Part shown: positions 18,139 to 27,281 of the stretch, one piece after another
How positions within the stretch are numbered: the stretch's first letter is position 1
How the letters are laid out: every line of letters starts with the position of its first letter
Source: Pseudovibrio brasiliensis
Lineage (GTDB): Bacteria; Pseudomonadota; Alphaproteobacteria; Rhizobiales; Stappiaceae
Direction: 5' to 3'
Length of the DNA: 64,000 nucleotides
Assembly: GCF_018282095.1 (NCBI RefSeq)
Contig: NZ_CP074126.1
Coordinates: 3,990,341 to 4,054,340, forward strand
Translations under genes and position numbers: made by a program
Notes under the pieces: generated by a model
Told to the model about the DNA's origin: nothing
Seen by the model: the letters and a program-made list of their open reading frames with translations, nothing else
Database searches by the model: none

Positions 18139-20139
18139 ATGACCGATCTCGAAAAGCACTCTCGCATGGCGAATGCGATACGCTTTCTTTCAATGGACGC
18201 CGTTGAAAAAGCAAAATCAGGCCACCCTGGACTTCCAATGGGTGCAGCCGACATCGCAACGGTCCTGTTTTCCAAATTTTTGAAATTTGACCCTAACTCC
18301 CCAAAATGGGCAGACCGAGATCGTTTCGTGCTCTCCGCAGGGCACGGATCTATGCTCCTGTATTCCACTCTCTATCTGCTGGGATACGAAGACTTCTCTA
18401 TTGAACAGCTTCAGCAGTTCCGCCAGCTTGGCGCACGCACATGCGGCCACCCGGAATACGGTCATGGCGCAGGCATCGAGACCACCACTGGTCCTCTCGG
18501 TCAGGGCCTTGGCAACGCAGTTGGCATGGCAATCGCAGAGCGCCTGCAGGAAGAGCGCTTCGGCAAAGACCTCGTCAACCACTTCACCTATGTTCTCGCA
18601 GGTGATGGCTGTCTGATGGAAGGTATCTCCCAGGAAGCAATCTCTCTGGCAGGTCACCTCAAGCTGAATAAGCTGATCCTCATCTGGGACGACAACGGCA
18701 TCACCATCGACGGTTCCGTTGACCTGGCTGACAGCACTGACCAGATCGCACGCTTCAAGGCATCCGGCTGGAACACCATCGCAATTGATGGTCACGATCC
18801 AGAGGCAATCGAAGCAGCTCTGACAGAAGCTCAGAACAGCGACAAGCCAACAATGATCGCTGCGAAGACCACAATCGGCTTCGGTTCTCCAAACCGTGCT
18901 GGCACCAACAAAGTACACGGTGCTCCTCTGGGCGCTGAAGAAATTGCGGCAACCCGCGAAGCTCTCGGCTGGTCCGCTGAGCCGTTTGAAGTACCAAGCG
19001 ATGTTCTCGATGCATGGCGCATCGCAGGTCTGCGTTCCGCAAACGCTCGTAAAGAGTGGGAACAGCGCTTCAACGAAGCAAACCCTGAGCAGCGCGGCGA
19101 GTTCGAGCGCCGTTGCCGTGGCGATCTGCCATCCGGCTTCGATGCAGCAATCGACGCATACAAGAAAGAGCTTGCAGACACCCAGCCAAAGATGGCGACC
19201 CGTAAGGCGTCCCAGGCTGTTCTGAAAGTGATCACCGGTGCTGTTCCGGAAACCATCGGCGGCTCTGCTGACCTGACCGGTTCCAACAACACCAACACCG
19301 AGCATACGCCTTCCATCTCACCGGATGATTTCTCCGGTCGCTTCATCCACTGGGGTATCCGTGAGCACGGAATGGCCGCAGCAATGAACGGTATGGCACT
19401 GCACGGCGGAGTTATCCCCTACTCTGGTGGCTTCCTGATCTTCTCCGATTACTGCCGTCCGTCTCTGCGTCTGGCAGCTTTGATGAAGCAGCGCGTCATT
19501 CACGTAATGACTCACGACTCCATCGGTCTGGGTGAAGATGGTCCAACCCACCAGCCTGTGGAACACTTTGCGGCTCTACGTTGTATTCCAGATCTGCTGT
19601 TCTTCCGTCCTGCAGACATCACAGAGACCCTGGAATGCTGGCAGCTGGCAATGAAAGCCACTGATAACCCAAGCGTTTTGGCTCTGACCCGTCAGAACCT
19701 GCCTTCCCTTCGTCCTCACTACGAAAGCGAAAACCTGTGTGCCAAAGGCGCATACATCATCGCTGACTGTGAAGAAGAAGCGACCGTTACTCTGTTCGCA
19801 ACCGGCTCCGAAGTTGAGATCGCAGTGGAAGCGAAAAAAGAGCTCGACGGCAAGGGTATTGCGACCCGCGTGGTCTCCGTTCCTAGCTTCGAACTCTTTG
19901 AGCAACAATCTGACGCATACAAGAATGCCATCATTGGTGGTAGTCCGGTGAAGATCGCTGTGGAAGCGGGCGTTCGTATGGGTTGGGATCGCTTTGTCGG
20001 TTCTGATGGTGGATTTGTAGGCATGTCAGGTTTCGGTGCCTCCGCCCCTTACCAGGAGCTCTATGAGCATTTCGGGATCACCGCGGGAGCAGTGGTCCAA
20101 GAGGCAGAAAAGCGCCTTGGCGATAGCGATAACGCCTAA
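18139..20139 (+). CDS. tkt: Transketolase
   Basis: Thiamine-diphosphate enzyme of the pentose phosphate pathway that transfers two-carbon ketol units. About 666 aa. Visible motifs: [22 protein letters not shown] at the N-terminus, the ThDP motif [13 protein letters not shown]...[28 protein letters not shown], and the [19 protein letters not shown] active-site segment. The open frame starts at 18094, but the ATG at 18139 gives the family-like N-terminus. First of the tkt-gap-pgk block on the plus strand, a gene order typical of alphaproteobacteria. Confidence 0.97.
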   Translation: MTDLEKHSRMANAIRFLSMDAVEKAKSGHPGLPMGAADIATVLFSKFLKFDPNSPKWADRDRFVLSAGHGSMLLYSTLYLLGYEDFSIEQLQQFRQLGARTCGHPEYGHGAGIETTTGPLGQGLGNAVGMAIAERLQEERFGKDLVNHFTYVLAGDGCLMEGISQEAISLAGHLKLNKLILIWDDNGITIDGSVDLADSTDQIARFKASGWNTIAIDGHDPEAIEAALTEAQNSDKPTMIAAKTTIGFGSPNRAGTNKVHGAPLGAEEIAATREALGWSAEPFEVPSDVLDAWRIAGLRSANARKEWEQRFNEANPEQRGEFERRCRGDLPSGFDAAIDAYKKELADTQPKMATRKASQAVLKVITGAVPETIGGSADLTGSNNTNTEHTPSISPDDFSGRFIHWGIREHGMAAAMNGMALHGGVIPYSGGFLIFSDYCRPSLRLAALMKQRVIHVMTHDSIGLGEDGPTHQPVEHFAALRCIPDLLFFRPADITETLECWQLAMKATDNPSVLALTRQNLPSLRPHYESENLCAKGAYIIADCEEEATVTLFATGSEVEIAVEAKKELDGKGIATRVVSVPSFELFEQQSDAYKNAIIGGSPVKIAVEAGVRMGWDRFVGSDGGFVGMSGFGASAPYQELYEHFGITAGAVVQEAEKRLGDSDNA

Positions 20140-20156
20140 AGCAAACTACAAGTGAA

Positions 20157-20182
20157 GCTTCTGGCTCCTCTCAGCCAGAAGC
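20157..20182 (+). terminator. Hairpin after tkt
   Basis: GCTTCTGGCT and AGCCAGAAGC form a perfect 10 bp stem with a 6-nt loop, 17 bp after the tkt stop. No T tract follows, so it may stabilise the tkt 3' end or act as a weak terminator ahead of gap. Confidence 0.5.
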
Positions 20183-20264
20183 CTCTCAGAAGACGGCCGG
20201 CAAGAGCTGGCAGAATATATAAAACGCGGGTGTTATTGAACGCCCTACCGAAAGAGGTTCTTAA

Positions 20265-21272
20265 ATGGCAGTCAAGGTAGCCATCAATGGCTTTGGTCGC
20301 ATTGGTCGTAATGTTCTCCGTGCAATCATCGAATCCGGTCGTACCGACATTGAAGTTGTAGCAATCAACGACCTCGGCCCAGTTGAAACTAACGCACACC
20401 TGCTGCAGTTTGACTCCGTACACGGCAAGTTCCCAGCTAAAGTAACAGTTGATGGCGACACCATCGATTGTGGCCGTGGTCCAATCAAAGTAACTGCTAT
20501 CCGTGATCCTAAAGAATTGCCTTGGGGTGAAATGGGTATTGACATTGCGATGGAATGCACCGGCATCTTCACCGCAAAAGAAAAAGCAGCTCTGCACCTG
20601 GAAGCTGGCGCAAAGCGCGTTCTGGTTTCTGCTCCTGCAGCAGGCGCTGACAAAACTATCGTTTACGGCGTAAACCACGACACCCTGACTTCTGAAGATC
20701 TGGTTGTTTCCAACGCATCTTGCACCACCAACTGTCTGTCTCCAGTAGCTTACGTTCTGGACAAACTGGTTGGCATCGAAAAAGGCTTCATGACCACCGT
20801 TCACTCTTACACCGGTGATCAGCCAACTCTCGACACAATGCACAAGGATCTGTACCGCGGCCGCGCAGCAGCTCTTTCCATGATCCCAACCTCCACAGGT
20901 GCTGCTAAGGCTGTTGGCCTGGTTCTGCCTGAGCTGGCTGGTAAACTGGACGGTGTTGCAATCCGCGTACCTACTCCAAACGTTTCTGTTGTTGACCTGA
21001 CCTTCATCGCGAAGAAAGAAACTTCCGTTGAAGAAATCAACGCAGCAATCAAAGCAGCGGCTGAAGGCGAGCTGAAAGGCGTTCTTGGTTACACCGATGT
21101 GCCAAACGTTTCCATCGACTTCAACCACGACCCACACTCCTCCATCTTCCACATGGACCAGACCAAGGTCATGGAAGGCACAATGGTTCGTATCCTCACC
21201 TGGTACGATAACGAGTGGGGCTTCTCCAACCGCATGGCGGACACCGCTGTTGCGATGGCAAAGCTCATCTAA
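20265..21272 (+). CDS. gap: Type I glyceraldehyde-3-phosphate dehydrogenase
   Basis: Glycolytic NAD(P)-linked enzyme, 335 aa. The Rossmann motif [15 protein letters not shown] is at residues 6-20. The catalytic Cys is in [12 protein letters not shown] near residue 155, and the C-terminal [18 protein letters not shown] is complete. AGAGG lies upstream of the ATG. Codons are strongly biased towards a small set (for example gtt, gct, aac), as in highly expressed genes. A strong terminator follows, so gap forms its own unit between tkt and pgk. Confidence 0.98.
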   Translation: MAVKVAINGFGRIGRNVLRAIIESGRTDIEVVAINDLGPVETNAHLLQFDSVHGKFPAKVTVDGDTIDCGRGPIKVTAIRDPKELPWGEMGIDIAMECTGIFTAKEKAALHLEAGAKRVLVSAPAAGADKTIVYGVNHDTLTSEDLVVSNASCTTNCLSPVAYVLDKLVGIEKGFMTTVHSYTGDQPTLDTMHKDLYRGRAAALSMIPTSTGAAKAVGLVLPELAGKLDGVAIRVPTPNVSVVDLTFIAKKETSVEEINAAIKAAAEGELKGVLGYTDVPNVSIDFNHDPHSSIFHMDQTKVMEGTMVRILTWYDNEWGFSNRMADTAVAMAKLI

Positions 21273-21278
21273 TTTGGA

Positions 21279-21306
21279 AGGGGCCGCTTTTAAGCGGCCC
21301 TTTTTC
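21279..21306 (+). terminator. Rho-independent terminator after gap
   Basis: GGGCCGCTT and AAGCGGCCC form a GC-rich stem with a minimal loop, followed by TTTTT, starting about 8 bp after the gap stop. Confidence 0.92.
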
Positions 21307-21451
21307 TCATATACCAGTGCGGAGTGATCCAATCCCTGAGCCGCACCATTCAGTGCGAAGTCTCCCATAGATTTGATCACGAACTCCGCAAAGTCTTTCT
21401 GTAAGAATTTCGACCAGCATAAGGTCACAGACAGAAATTCCGGAGATTTTC

Positions 21452-22642
21452 ATGTCTTTCAAAACCCTCAATGATGCCGAGCTTTCCGGCAAACGTGTTT
21501 TGGTCCGCGTAGACCTCAACGTCCCTATGAAGGATGGCAAAGTAACCGATACCACCCGTATCGAGCGTGTACTGCCAACCATCCGCGAAATCTCCGAGGC
21601 TGGCGGCAAAGTCATCCTTCTTGCACACTTTGGCCGTCCAAAAGGCAAAGTGGTTGCAGAGATGAGCCTTGCGCCTGTTGCTGGCCCTGTTGCAGATCTG
21701 CTTGGCAAACCAGTTGCTTTCGCAGCTGACTGCACCGGTGATGTCGCAAAAGCTGCTGTCGATGCAATGGCTGACGGAGACGTTCTGCTTCTGGAAAACA
21801 CCCGCTTCTACGCTGGTGAAGAAAAGAACGATCCAGAGTTCGCAAAAGCACTGGCTGCAAACGGCGACCTCTATGTAAACGATGCATTCTCCGCAGCACA
21901 CCGTGCACACGGCTCCACCGAAGGCATCGCAAAGCTGCTTCCTGCATTCGCTGGCCGCACCATGCAGGCTGAGCTGGAAGCCCTCGGTTCCGCGCTTTCC
22001 ACTCCAGAGCGTCCGGTTCTGGCAGTTGTTGGCGGCGCAAAGGTTTCCTCCAAGATCGACCTGCTCGAAAACCTCGTGTCTAAAGTAGACATCCTGGTCA
22101 TCGGCGGCGGCATGGCAAACACCTTCCTCGCGGCAAAAGGCGTGAACGTTGGTAAGTCCCTGTGCGAGCACGATCTGGCTGACACAGCAATCCGCATCAT
22201 GGCAGCAGCTGAAAAAGCAAACTGCGAAATCGTTCTGCCAGCAGACGCTGTTGTTGCATGGGAATTTGCAGCAAACACCAAGAACGAAACCGTTGCTCTC
22301 GACGCTATCCCAGCAGACGCAATGATGCTCGACGTTGGCGCAGCTTCCATCGATGTTGTGAAAGCAAAAATCGACGAAGCGAAGACCCTCGTCTGGAACG
22401 GTCCTCTCGGCGCATTCGAAATCGAGCCATTCGACAAGGCAACCGTTGCAGCAGCTCAGCACGCAGCAGCACGCACCAAAGAAGGCAAACTGAAAACAGT
22501 TGCTGGCGGCGGTGACACCGTTGCAGCTCTGAACCACGCAAAAGCAAGTGAAGATTTCTCTTACATCTCCACTGCTGGCGGCGCGTTCCTTGAGTGGCTG
22601 GAAGGCAAAGCACTACCTGGCGTTGTTGCTCTGGAAGCATAA
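21452..22642 (+). CDS. pgk: Phosphoglycerate kinase
   Basis: Glycolytic kinase moving phosphate between 1,3-bisphosphoglycerate and ADP, 396 aa. Motifs: [19 protein letters not shown] near residues 10-28, [47 protein letters not shown] and the C-terminal [10 protein letters not shown]...[20 protein letters not shown]. Complete and of normal length. Codon bias is strong, as for gap. It has a short leader and its own terminator. Confidence 0.98.
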   Translation: MSFKTLNDAELSGKRVLVRVDLNVPMKDGKVTDTTRIERVLPTIREISEAGGKVILLAHFGRPKGKVVAEMSLAPVAGPVADLLGKPVAFAADCTGDVAKAAVDAMADGDVLLLENTRFYAGEEKNDPEFAKALAANGDLYVNDAFSAAHRAHGSTEGIAKLLPAFAGRTMQAELEALGSALSTPERPVLAVVGGAKVSSKIDLLENLVSKVDILVIGGGMANTFLAAKGVNVGKSLCEHDLADTAIRIMAAAEKANCEIVLPADAVVAWEFAANTKNETVALDAIPADAMMLDVGAASIDVVKAKIDEAKTLVWNGPLGAFEIEPFDKATVAAAQHAAARTKEGKLKTVAGGGDTVAALNHAKASEDFSYISTAGGAFLEWLEGKALPGVVALEA

Positions 22643-22671
22643 GACAGCCAGTTCTTGTATTATTCTGGATT

Positions 22672-22700
22672 GAGGGGCCTTTTTGGTCCCTCTTTTCGTT
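22672..22700 (+). terminator. Rho-independent terminator after pgk
   Basis: GAGGGGCC and GGTCCCTC pair across a TTTT loop (one G-T pair), followed by TTTTCGTTTT. It lies about 30 bp after the pgk stop. Confidence 0.85.
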
Positions 22701-22855
22701 TTATTCTCGCTTTTGCCTAGAATTTGACACAGCCTCTTGAAAAAGAGAGCAAGACGCTGTTTAGAACTTATCCCAATGAATGGGCCAGAGGCTTGACGTA
22801 GTCTACACTACCGCCAAGAACTCTATTTATCGGAATTTTATCAGGAGCAAACTCA

Positions 22856-23497
22856 GTGCATCCGCGTCTGTATCTTGTCACACCACCTACCTTTGACCTC
22901 GACGAGTTCGAAGGACAACTCAAGCAAGCTTTGGAAGGTGGCGACATTGCGAGCCTGCTGATCTCCATGCCGGACGCAAATGAAGGCGAACTACAGGCGG
23001 CTGCAAAGCGCCTTGTTCCTCTGGCGCAGGCAAATGAAGTTGCTGTTCTGATTGAAAACAACACCCAGATCATGGGCCGCTCCGGCGCAGATGGCCTGCA
23101 CGTTTCCGGTACAGACAAAGACCTGGAAGACGTCATGCAGTCCTTCCCGGAAGACCGCATCATCGGCCATGCGGGTGTTAAGACACGTCACGACGCCATG
23201 GTTATCGCATCCATGGGCGTTGATTACATGTTCTTCGGTCTGCTTTCTCTGACGCAGGAAGAAGAGCCACATCGCAAATCTCTGGACTACGGCAGCTGGT
23301 GGTCTGAAGTGTTCGAAACGCCATGCGTTGTCTTGGCTGGCACCTCAGTTTCCTCAGTTGACACCGCAGCCCAAACTGGCGCTGAATTCGTAGCAGTACG
23401 TGAAGCTGTCTGGAATCACCCTGAAGGGCCAAAAGCAGCTGTTGAGCAGGCAAACGCTATCCTCTCAACACACACACTGGCGGAAGTTGAGGACTGA
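22856..23497 (+). CDS. ThiE-like thiamine phosphate synthase family protein
   Basis: 213 aa TIM-barrel protein related to thiamine phosphate synthase. It starts with GTG, supported by AGGAG ten bases upstream. MHPRLYLVTPP at the start and RSGADGLHVSGTD in the middle are family-like. The motif that normally binds the pyrophosphate of the pyrimidine substrate (GP-x-F-x-T-x-TK) is not recognisable; YMFFGLLSLTQEEEPHRKS stands there. It may therefore be a diverged paralogue with another function rather than a true ThiE. It overlaps nothing real and is followed four bases later by the Sel1-repeat gene, so the two are likely co-transcribed. Confidence 0.8.
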   Translation: MHPRLYLVTPPTFDLDEFEGQLKQALEGGDIASLLISMPDANEGELQAAAKRLVPLAQANEVAVLIENNTQIMGRSGADGLHVSGTDKDLEDVMQSFPEDRIIGHAGVKTRHDAMVIASMGVDYMFFGLLSLTQEEEPHRKSLDYGSWWSEVFETPCVVLAGTSVSSVDTAAQTGAEFVAVREAVWNHPEGPKAAVEQANAILSTHTLAEVED

Positions 23498-23501
23498 TCT
23501 T

Positions 23502-24584
23502 TTGAAGTTGTCTGGTTCTATCAAACTCGTAACTGTCGCAGCTATGACCAGCCTGCTTGGCTGGCAGGGCATGGCTGTTGCGCAAACAACCCCGAGCGGT
23601 GGAACCACACCTCAAGGCGCAAGAACGGTTGATCCGTACAATCCAAATGGATCACCACTGCTGCCTTCCCCAGTTTCAAGAGCCCCTTACATCCCGCAGG
23701 TCACCCCAACGCCGGAAACCATAAAGGGTGATCCGGCCTATGGTGCATTTCAGCGCGGCTGGTATCTGACAGCATTGGCTCTGGCGACCCGTCAGGCCGA
23801 AGCTGGCATCACCAGCTCTAAAACCCTGCTCGGTGTTCTTTATGAGTCCGGCAGAGGCATCCCGCAGGATCTGCCATTGGCCGCAAGCTGGTATGAGCTC
23901 GCCTCCAACGATGGCGACCCGCAAGCCGCTCTACGCCTCGGCCTGCTCTATCTGGCCGGTGCCGGCACAAAGGCTGACAAGGACAAGGCCGCCCAGCAGC
24001 TTGAAAAAGCTGCTGCCGCCAACATCCCGGAAGCCCTCTACAATCTCGCCCTCCTCCATCAGGAAGGCAAAGTCCGTCCGAACGATCCCAAGCAAATCAA
24101 GTCATTGCTGGAGCGCGCCTCTGAAACCGGTGATGCAGACGCAATGCTGGAGCTGGGAATCTACCTGAAGGACGGCCCGGAAGAGATCCGCGATCCACTA
24201 CGCGCCGCCTTCTGGATGGGCCGCGCCGCTCGCCGTGGCTTGGTCCCGGCACAGATCTACTACGCAACCCTACTGTTTAAAGGCGATGGCGTTGTGCCAA
24301 ACGAGGCAGAAGCCGCAGATTGGTTCGAGCGCGCTGCCAGCAAAGGCAACCCGATCGCTATGAACCGCCTCGCCCGCATCTACGCCAATGGCCGCGGACG
24401 CCCGGTGGATCTGATCGAAGCATCTGCATGGCAGTTCCACGCTGGTCGTCAAGGTATCCTCGACAGCGATCTGGAAGCTCTCTCCAACTCTCTTTCTCTG
24501 GAGCAGCAGGAGCAAGCCAGCAAACGCGCCGCCGAAATCGGAATTAAAATCGGAGCCTCACCAGTACTTCAGTCGGCCCAATAG
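23502..24584 (+). CDS. Exported Sel1/TPR-like repeat protein
   Basis: About 360 aa. The frame is open from 23400, inside the thiE-like gene, but a TTG at 23502 with GAGGA about ten bases upstream yields a normal signal peptide (SIKLVTVAAMTSLLGWQGMAVAQ, cleaved near residue 28). A Pro/Thr-rich linker follows, then Sel1-like repeats from about residue 85 to 345 (LLGVLYESGRGIPQDLPLAASWYELAS; LYLAGAGTKADKDKAAQQLEKAA; NRLARIYANGRGRPVDLIEASAW). Such solenoids mediate protein contacts in the periplasm; no partner is indicated here. Confidence 0.85.
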   Translation: MKLSGSIKLVTVAAMTSLLGWQGMAVAQTTPSGGTTPQGARTVDPYNPNGSPLLPSPVSRAPYIPQVTPTPETIKGDPAYGAFQRGWYLTALALATRQAEAGITSSKTLLGVLYESGRGIPQDLPLAASWYELASNDGDPQAALRLGLLYLAGAGTKADKDKAAQQLEKAAAANIPEALYNLALLHQEGKVRPNDPKQIKSLLERASETGDADAMLELGIYLKDGPEEIRDPLRAAFWMGRAARRGLVPAQIYYATLLFKGDGVVPNEAEAADWFERAASKGNPIAMNRLARIYANGRGRPVDLIEASAWQFHAGRQGILDSDLEALSNSLSLEQQEQASKRAAEIGIKIGASPVLQSAQ

Positions 24585-24603
24585 TATCTAACTACAGTTC
24601 TTT

Positions 24604-24643
24604 TGATGATAATCCGATGAGTTTTTGCGTAAAATTATCATCA
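24604..24643 (+). terminator. AT-rich inverted repeat after the Sel1 gene
   Basis: TGATGATAAT (24604-24613) is repeated inverted as ATTATCATCA (24634-24643), ten perfect pairs around a 20-nt loop that contains GTTTTTGC. It lies 20 bp after the stop. It could be a weak terminator or a protein-binding palindrome. Confidence 0.4.
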
Positions 24644-24761
24644 TATAAAGTATAAAAATAAGATAGACTCTGACTAGCATCACGTCAACTTAAACACACT
24701 CAGCTTCGCGCAACGTCAGTCGATTAAATTACTCTAGCCCTTTAATCGAAAAAGCAATACC

Positions 24762-24974
24762 ATGAAGCAAATAAGTGTATTTATCAGTCGCTTAGCTTTA
24801 GCCTTAGGCATTGGTGTCATTTCATTTCTGACATTCGGTGAAATGATCGCAACTGGCCTGCTTGATATAGGCGTCCCCGCCCAGGTTGCGGCACTCGGCA
24901 AGGTGGCAACTTTCGTTCTTGCTGTCATTTTTGTTGCACAAACCACCAGACGCAGAAGCGACAGAAAGCCCTGA
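24762..24974 (+). CDS. Small hypothetical membrane protein
   Basis: 70 aa with two hydrophobic segments (about residues 8-30 and 40-61) and a basic tail (TTRRRSDRKP), consistent with a two-helix inner-membrane protein with the charged end in the cytosol. No family recognised. The Shine-Dalgarno is weak. It stands alone between the Sel1 gene and efp. The membrane pattern makes it more plausible than the antisense frame of the same region. Confidence 0.55.
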   Translation: MKQISVFISRLALALGIGVISFLTFGEMIATGLLDIGVPAQVAALGKVATFVLAVIFVAQTTRRRSDRKP

Positions 24975-25152
24975 GCTTTTCCGCACTCACCTTGTGGATA
25001 TGCACCGGAATGCAGGTTCACGGCGAGCATCCGCTCTTTTTCCTTGAAAATCACGTGAAATTATGTTGCACAGACCTCCAGACAGGCTGCGACCCTAGGC
25101 TCAGCGCCAATCCGCGTCCGGCTGAAACATTATCAAACTGATTGGTAGTTCT

Positions 25153-25719
25153 ATGAAACTCAATGGCAACGAAATTAAGCCAGGCAACGTGCTTATGCAC
25201 CAGGACACACTTTGGGCTGTTGTAAAGGTTCAGCACGTGAAGCCTGGTAAAGGTGGCGCTTTCGCTCAGGTCGAAATGAAGAACCTGCTTGACGGTCGCA
25301 AGCTGAACGAACGCTTCCGCGCAACTGAGTCCGTAGAGCGTGTTCGCCTTGAGCAGAAAGACTATCAGTTCCTCTATGAAGAAGGCGACATGCTGGTATT
25401 CATGGACAACGAAACTTACGAGCAGCTCGAACTTCAGAAAGAGTTCGTTGGTGAGCGCGCAGCATTCCTGCAGGACGGCATGACCGTAACTGTTGAACTG
25501 CACGAAGAAAAGCCAATCGGCATTTCTCTCCCAACCCACGTCACTCTGGAAATCGTTGAAGCTGACGCAGTTGTAAAAGGCCAGACCCAGTCTTCCTCTT
25601 ACAAGCCAGCAGTTCTGGAAAACGGCGTTCGTTGTATGGTGCCTCCGTTCATCACCTCCGGTGAGAAGATCGTTGTAGACACCGACACTGTTGAATACGT
25701 TCGTCGCGCAGAGAAATAA
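25153..25719 (+). CDS. efp: Translation elongation factor P
   Basis: Ribosome-binding factor that relieves stalling at polyproline. 188 aa with the KOW-like domain I ([14 protein letters not shown]), the tip loop KPGKGGAF with Lys33, the residue that is beta-lysylated in species carrying EpmA/EpmB, and OB domains II and III ending [20 protein letters not shown]. No epmA or epmB is in the window. Followed by suhB, 68 bp away, with a hairpin between. Confidence 0.97.
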   Translation: MKLNGNEIKPGNVLMHQDTLWAVVKVQHVKPGKGGAFAQVEMKNLLDGRKLNERFRATESVERVRLEQKDYQFLYEEGDMLVFMDNETYEQLELQKEFVGERAAFLQDGMTVTVELHEEKPIGISLPTHVTLEIVEADAVVKGQTQSSSYKPAVLENGVRCMVPPFITSGEKIVVDTDTVEYVRRAEK

Positions 25720-25735
25720 TCTAAAAGCAATAAAG

Positions 25736-25760
25736 ATGAGGCAGCATACGGCTGCCTCAT
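25736..25760 (+). terminator. Hairpin between efp and suhB
   Basis: ATGAGGCAGC and GCTGCCTCAT make a 10 bp stem with a 5-nt loop; only two T residues follow, so readthrough into suhB is likely. Confidence 0.6.
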
Positions 25761-25787
25761 TACCCATTCAGGAACGGTGAATATAAA

Positions 25788-26582
25788 ATGGCACGTACGG
25801 CCCTTCTAAACGTAATGGTCCAGGCTGCGACAAAAGCTGGTCGCTCTCTGGCACGGGACTTCGGCGAAATTGAAAACCTGCAAGTATCCCGCAAGGGCCC
25901 AGGTGACTTTGTCTCCCAGGCAGATCACAGAGCAGAAAAAATCGTTCGTGAGGAACTTCAGAAAGCACGCCCAACCTACGGCCTGCTGATGGAAGAGTCC
26001 GGCGAGATCGATGGCACCGATGGCCAGCACCGCTGGATCATTGACCCGCTCGACGGCACAACAAACTTCCTCCATGGCATTCCGATCTTCGGTGTTTCCA
26101 TCGCACTGGAACGCGCTGGTCAGATCGTAGCTGCCGTGATCTACAACCCGATCATGGACGAGCTGTACACCGCTGAAAAAGGCTCTGGCGCATTCTGTAA
26201 CGACCGCCGCCTCCGCGTTGCTGCTCGTAAAGACATGACCGACTGCCTGATCGGCACCGGTATTCCATTCATCGGTGTTGGCGACCATGGCCGCGCACTG
26301 AAAGAAATCCGTCACGTGATGGGCGAAGTCGCAGGCATCCGCCGCGCTGGTGCAGCTGCACTGGATCTGGCATGGGTCGCTTCCGGTCGTCTCGATGCAT
26401 TCTGGGAAAACGGTCTGCATCCATGGGACATGGCAGCAGGCGTTCTGCTGGTTCGTGAAGCTGGTGGTTTCGTATCCGATGCCAACGGCAAGGACAACAT
26501 GTTCGAATCCCGCACCATCATCGCAGGCAACGAGTTCACCCACCTTCAGCTGCGTGAACTACTGGCAAAAGCCAAGTCATAA
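25788..26582 (+). CDS. suhB: Inositol-1-monophosphatase family protein SuhB
   Basis: Mg-dependent phosphatase of the inositol monophosphatase family; in E. coli SuhB also joins the rRNA antitermination complex. 264 aa. Metal-binding motifs are all visible: EESGE near residue 68, WIIDPLDGTTNFLHGIP near residues 83-98, and WDMAAGVLLVREAGG near residue 215. Also GDFVSQADHRAE in the N-terminal part. The tight arrangement after efp suggests co-expression. Confidence 0.96.
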   Translation: MARTALLNVMVQAATKAGRSLARDFGEIENLQVSRKGPGDFVSQADHRAEKIVREELQKARPTYGLLMEESGEIDGTDGQHRWIIDPLDGTTNFLHGIPIFGVSIALERAGQIVAAVIYNPIMDELYTAEKGSGAFCNDRRLRVAARKDMTDCLIGTGIPFIGVGDHGRALKEIRHVMGEVAGIRRAGAAALDLAWVASGRLDAFWENGLHPWDMAAGVLLVREAGGFVSDANGKDNMFESRTIIAGNEFTHLQLRELLAKAKS

Positions 26583-26612
26583 GACAGACGGCGCTTAAGC
26601 CCAAGAATTCCA

Positions 26613-26656
26613 AAAGGCAGCTTGCCCGGACCAATCCGGCAAGCTGCCTTTTTTGT
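26613..26656 (+). terminator. Rho-independent terminator after suhB
   Basis: AAGGCAGCTTGCC and GGCAAGCTGCCTT form a long, nearly perfect stem (with the inner CCGGA/TCCGG also pairing), followed by TTTT. About 30 bp after the suhB stop. Confidence 0.92.
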
Positions 26657-26739
26657 TGCCAAATTTTTGCTGAGAAACCAACTAAGTTAGTTTCCAAAGA
26701 CCACTTGTGTCTAAAGATGCGAATAGACACAGCATTTCT

Positions 26740-27108
26740 TTAATTACACACCATTGACTCCGTTAACAGAGGGTCATTCCTGTCACTGACGTCCAATATC
26801 TGATAATCGAAGCGTGAAGTTTCATGCTCAAACCCCTCAGCTTGAACGGTACAAGAATAAACGACGTCCAGTACATGTGGCTCACAAAGCCCAAATACCT
26901 CTACCGTTTCCCCAGTATCATCATTGGTTGTGTAGCCAATAATAATTTCCGGTTTGCGCCCATCCGCTTCATTGAGGACTTCAACATAAGCATTAAAGTT
27001 TGGCACAACCTCAGTGCAAGCATCTGCTAATGTTTGCAGCGCAAAGGCCGATCCAGACAAAGTGAGGCCGAGGCAGATCATGCCAACTCTTATAAGACCG
27101 TGAAGCAT
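26740..27108 (-). CDS. Hypothetical small exported protein
   Basis: 122 aa with a Sec signal peptide (hydrophobic core MICLGLTLSGSAFA, cleaved near residue 23). The mature part is acidic, has four Cys (two of them in GLCEPHVL and VYSCTV, one C-terminal in MVCN), so disulfides in the periplasm are possible. No family recognised. GAAGGA lies upstream of the ATG. It converges with suhB and precedes the effector-like gene on its own strand's downstream side. Confidence 0.65.
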   Translation of the reverse strand: MLHGLIRVGMICLGLTLSGSAFALQTLADACTEVVPNFNAYVEVLNEADGRKPEIIIGYTTNDDTGETVEVFGLCEPHVLDVVYSCTVQAEGFEHETSRFDYQILDVSDRNDPLLTESMVCN

Positions 27109-27281
27109 TGTTTTTCCTTCTTATTGTTGTTACTCCAACAACTAAGACGAATGAGGAATGCTCCCGTGACAACTCTTCTCGGCTAGGGATTGCTACACAA
27201 CATCAAAATGGACAAAGGCTTATACCTGAAGACACTAGGTCAACTGAATCCCGTCAAACCTAACGACTACTTGCCTCCACT

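Noticed and set aside
20136-21428. 430-codon minus-strand frame opposite gap
   Set aside because: Long only because strong codon bias in gap leaves the opposite strand open; the gap frame has all catalytic motifs. The same applies to the frame opposite pgk at 21425-22537.
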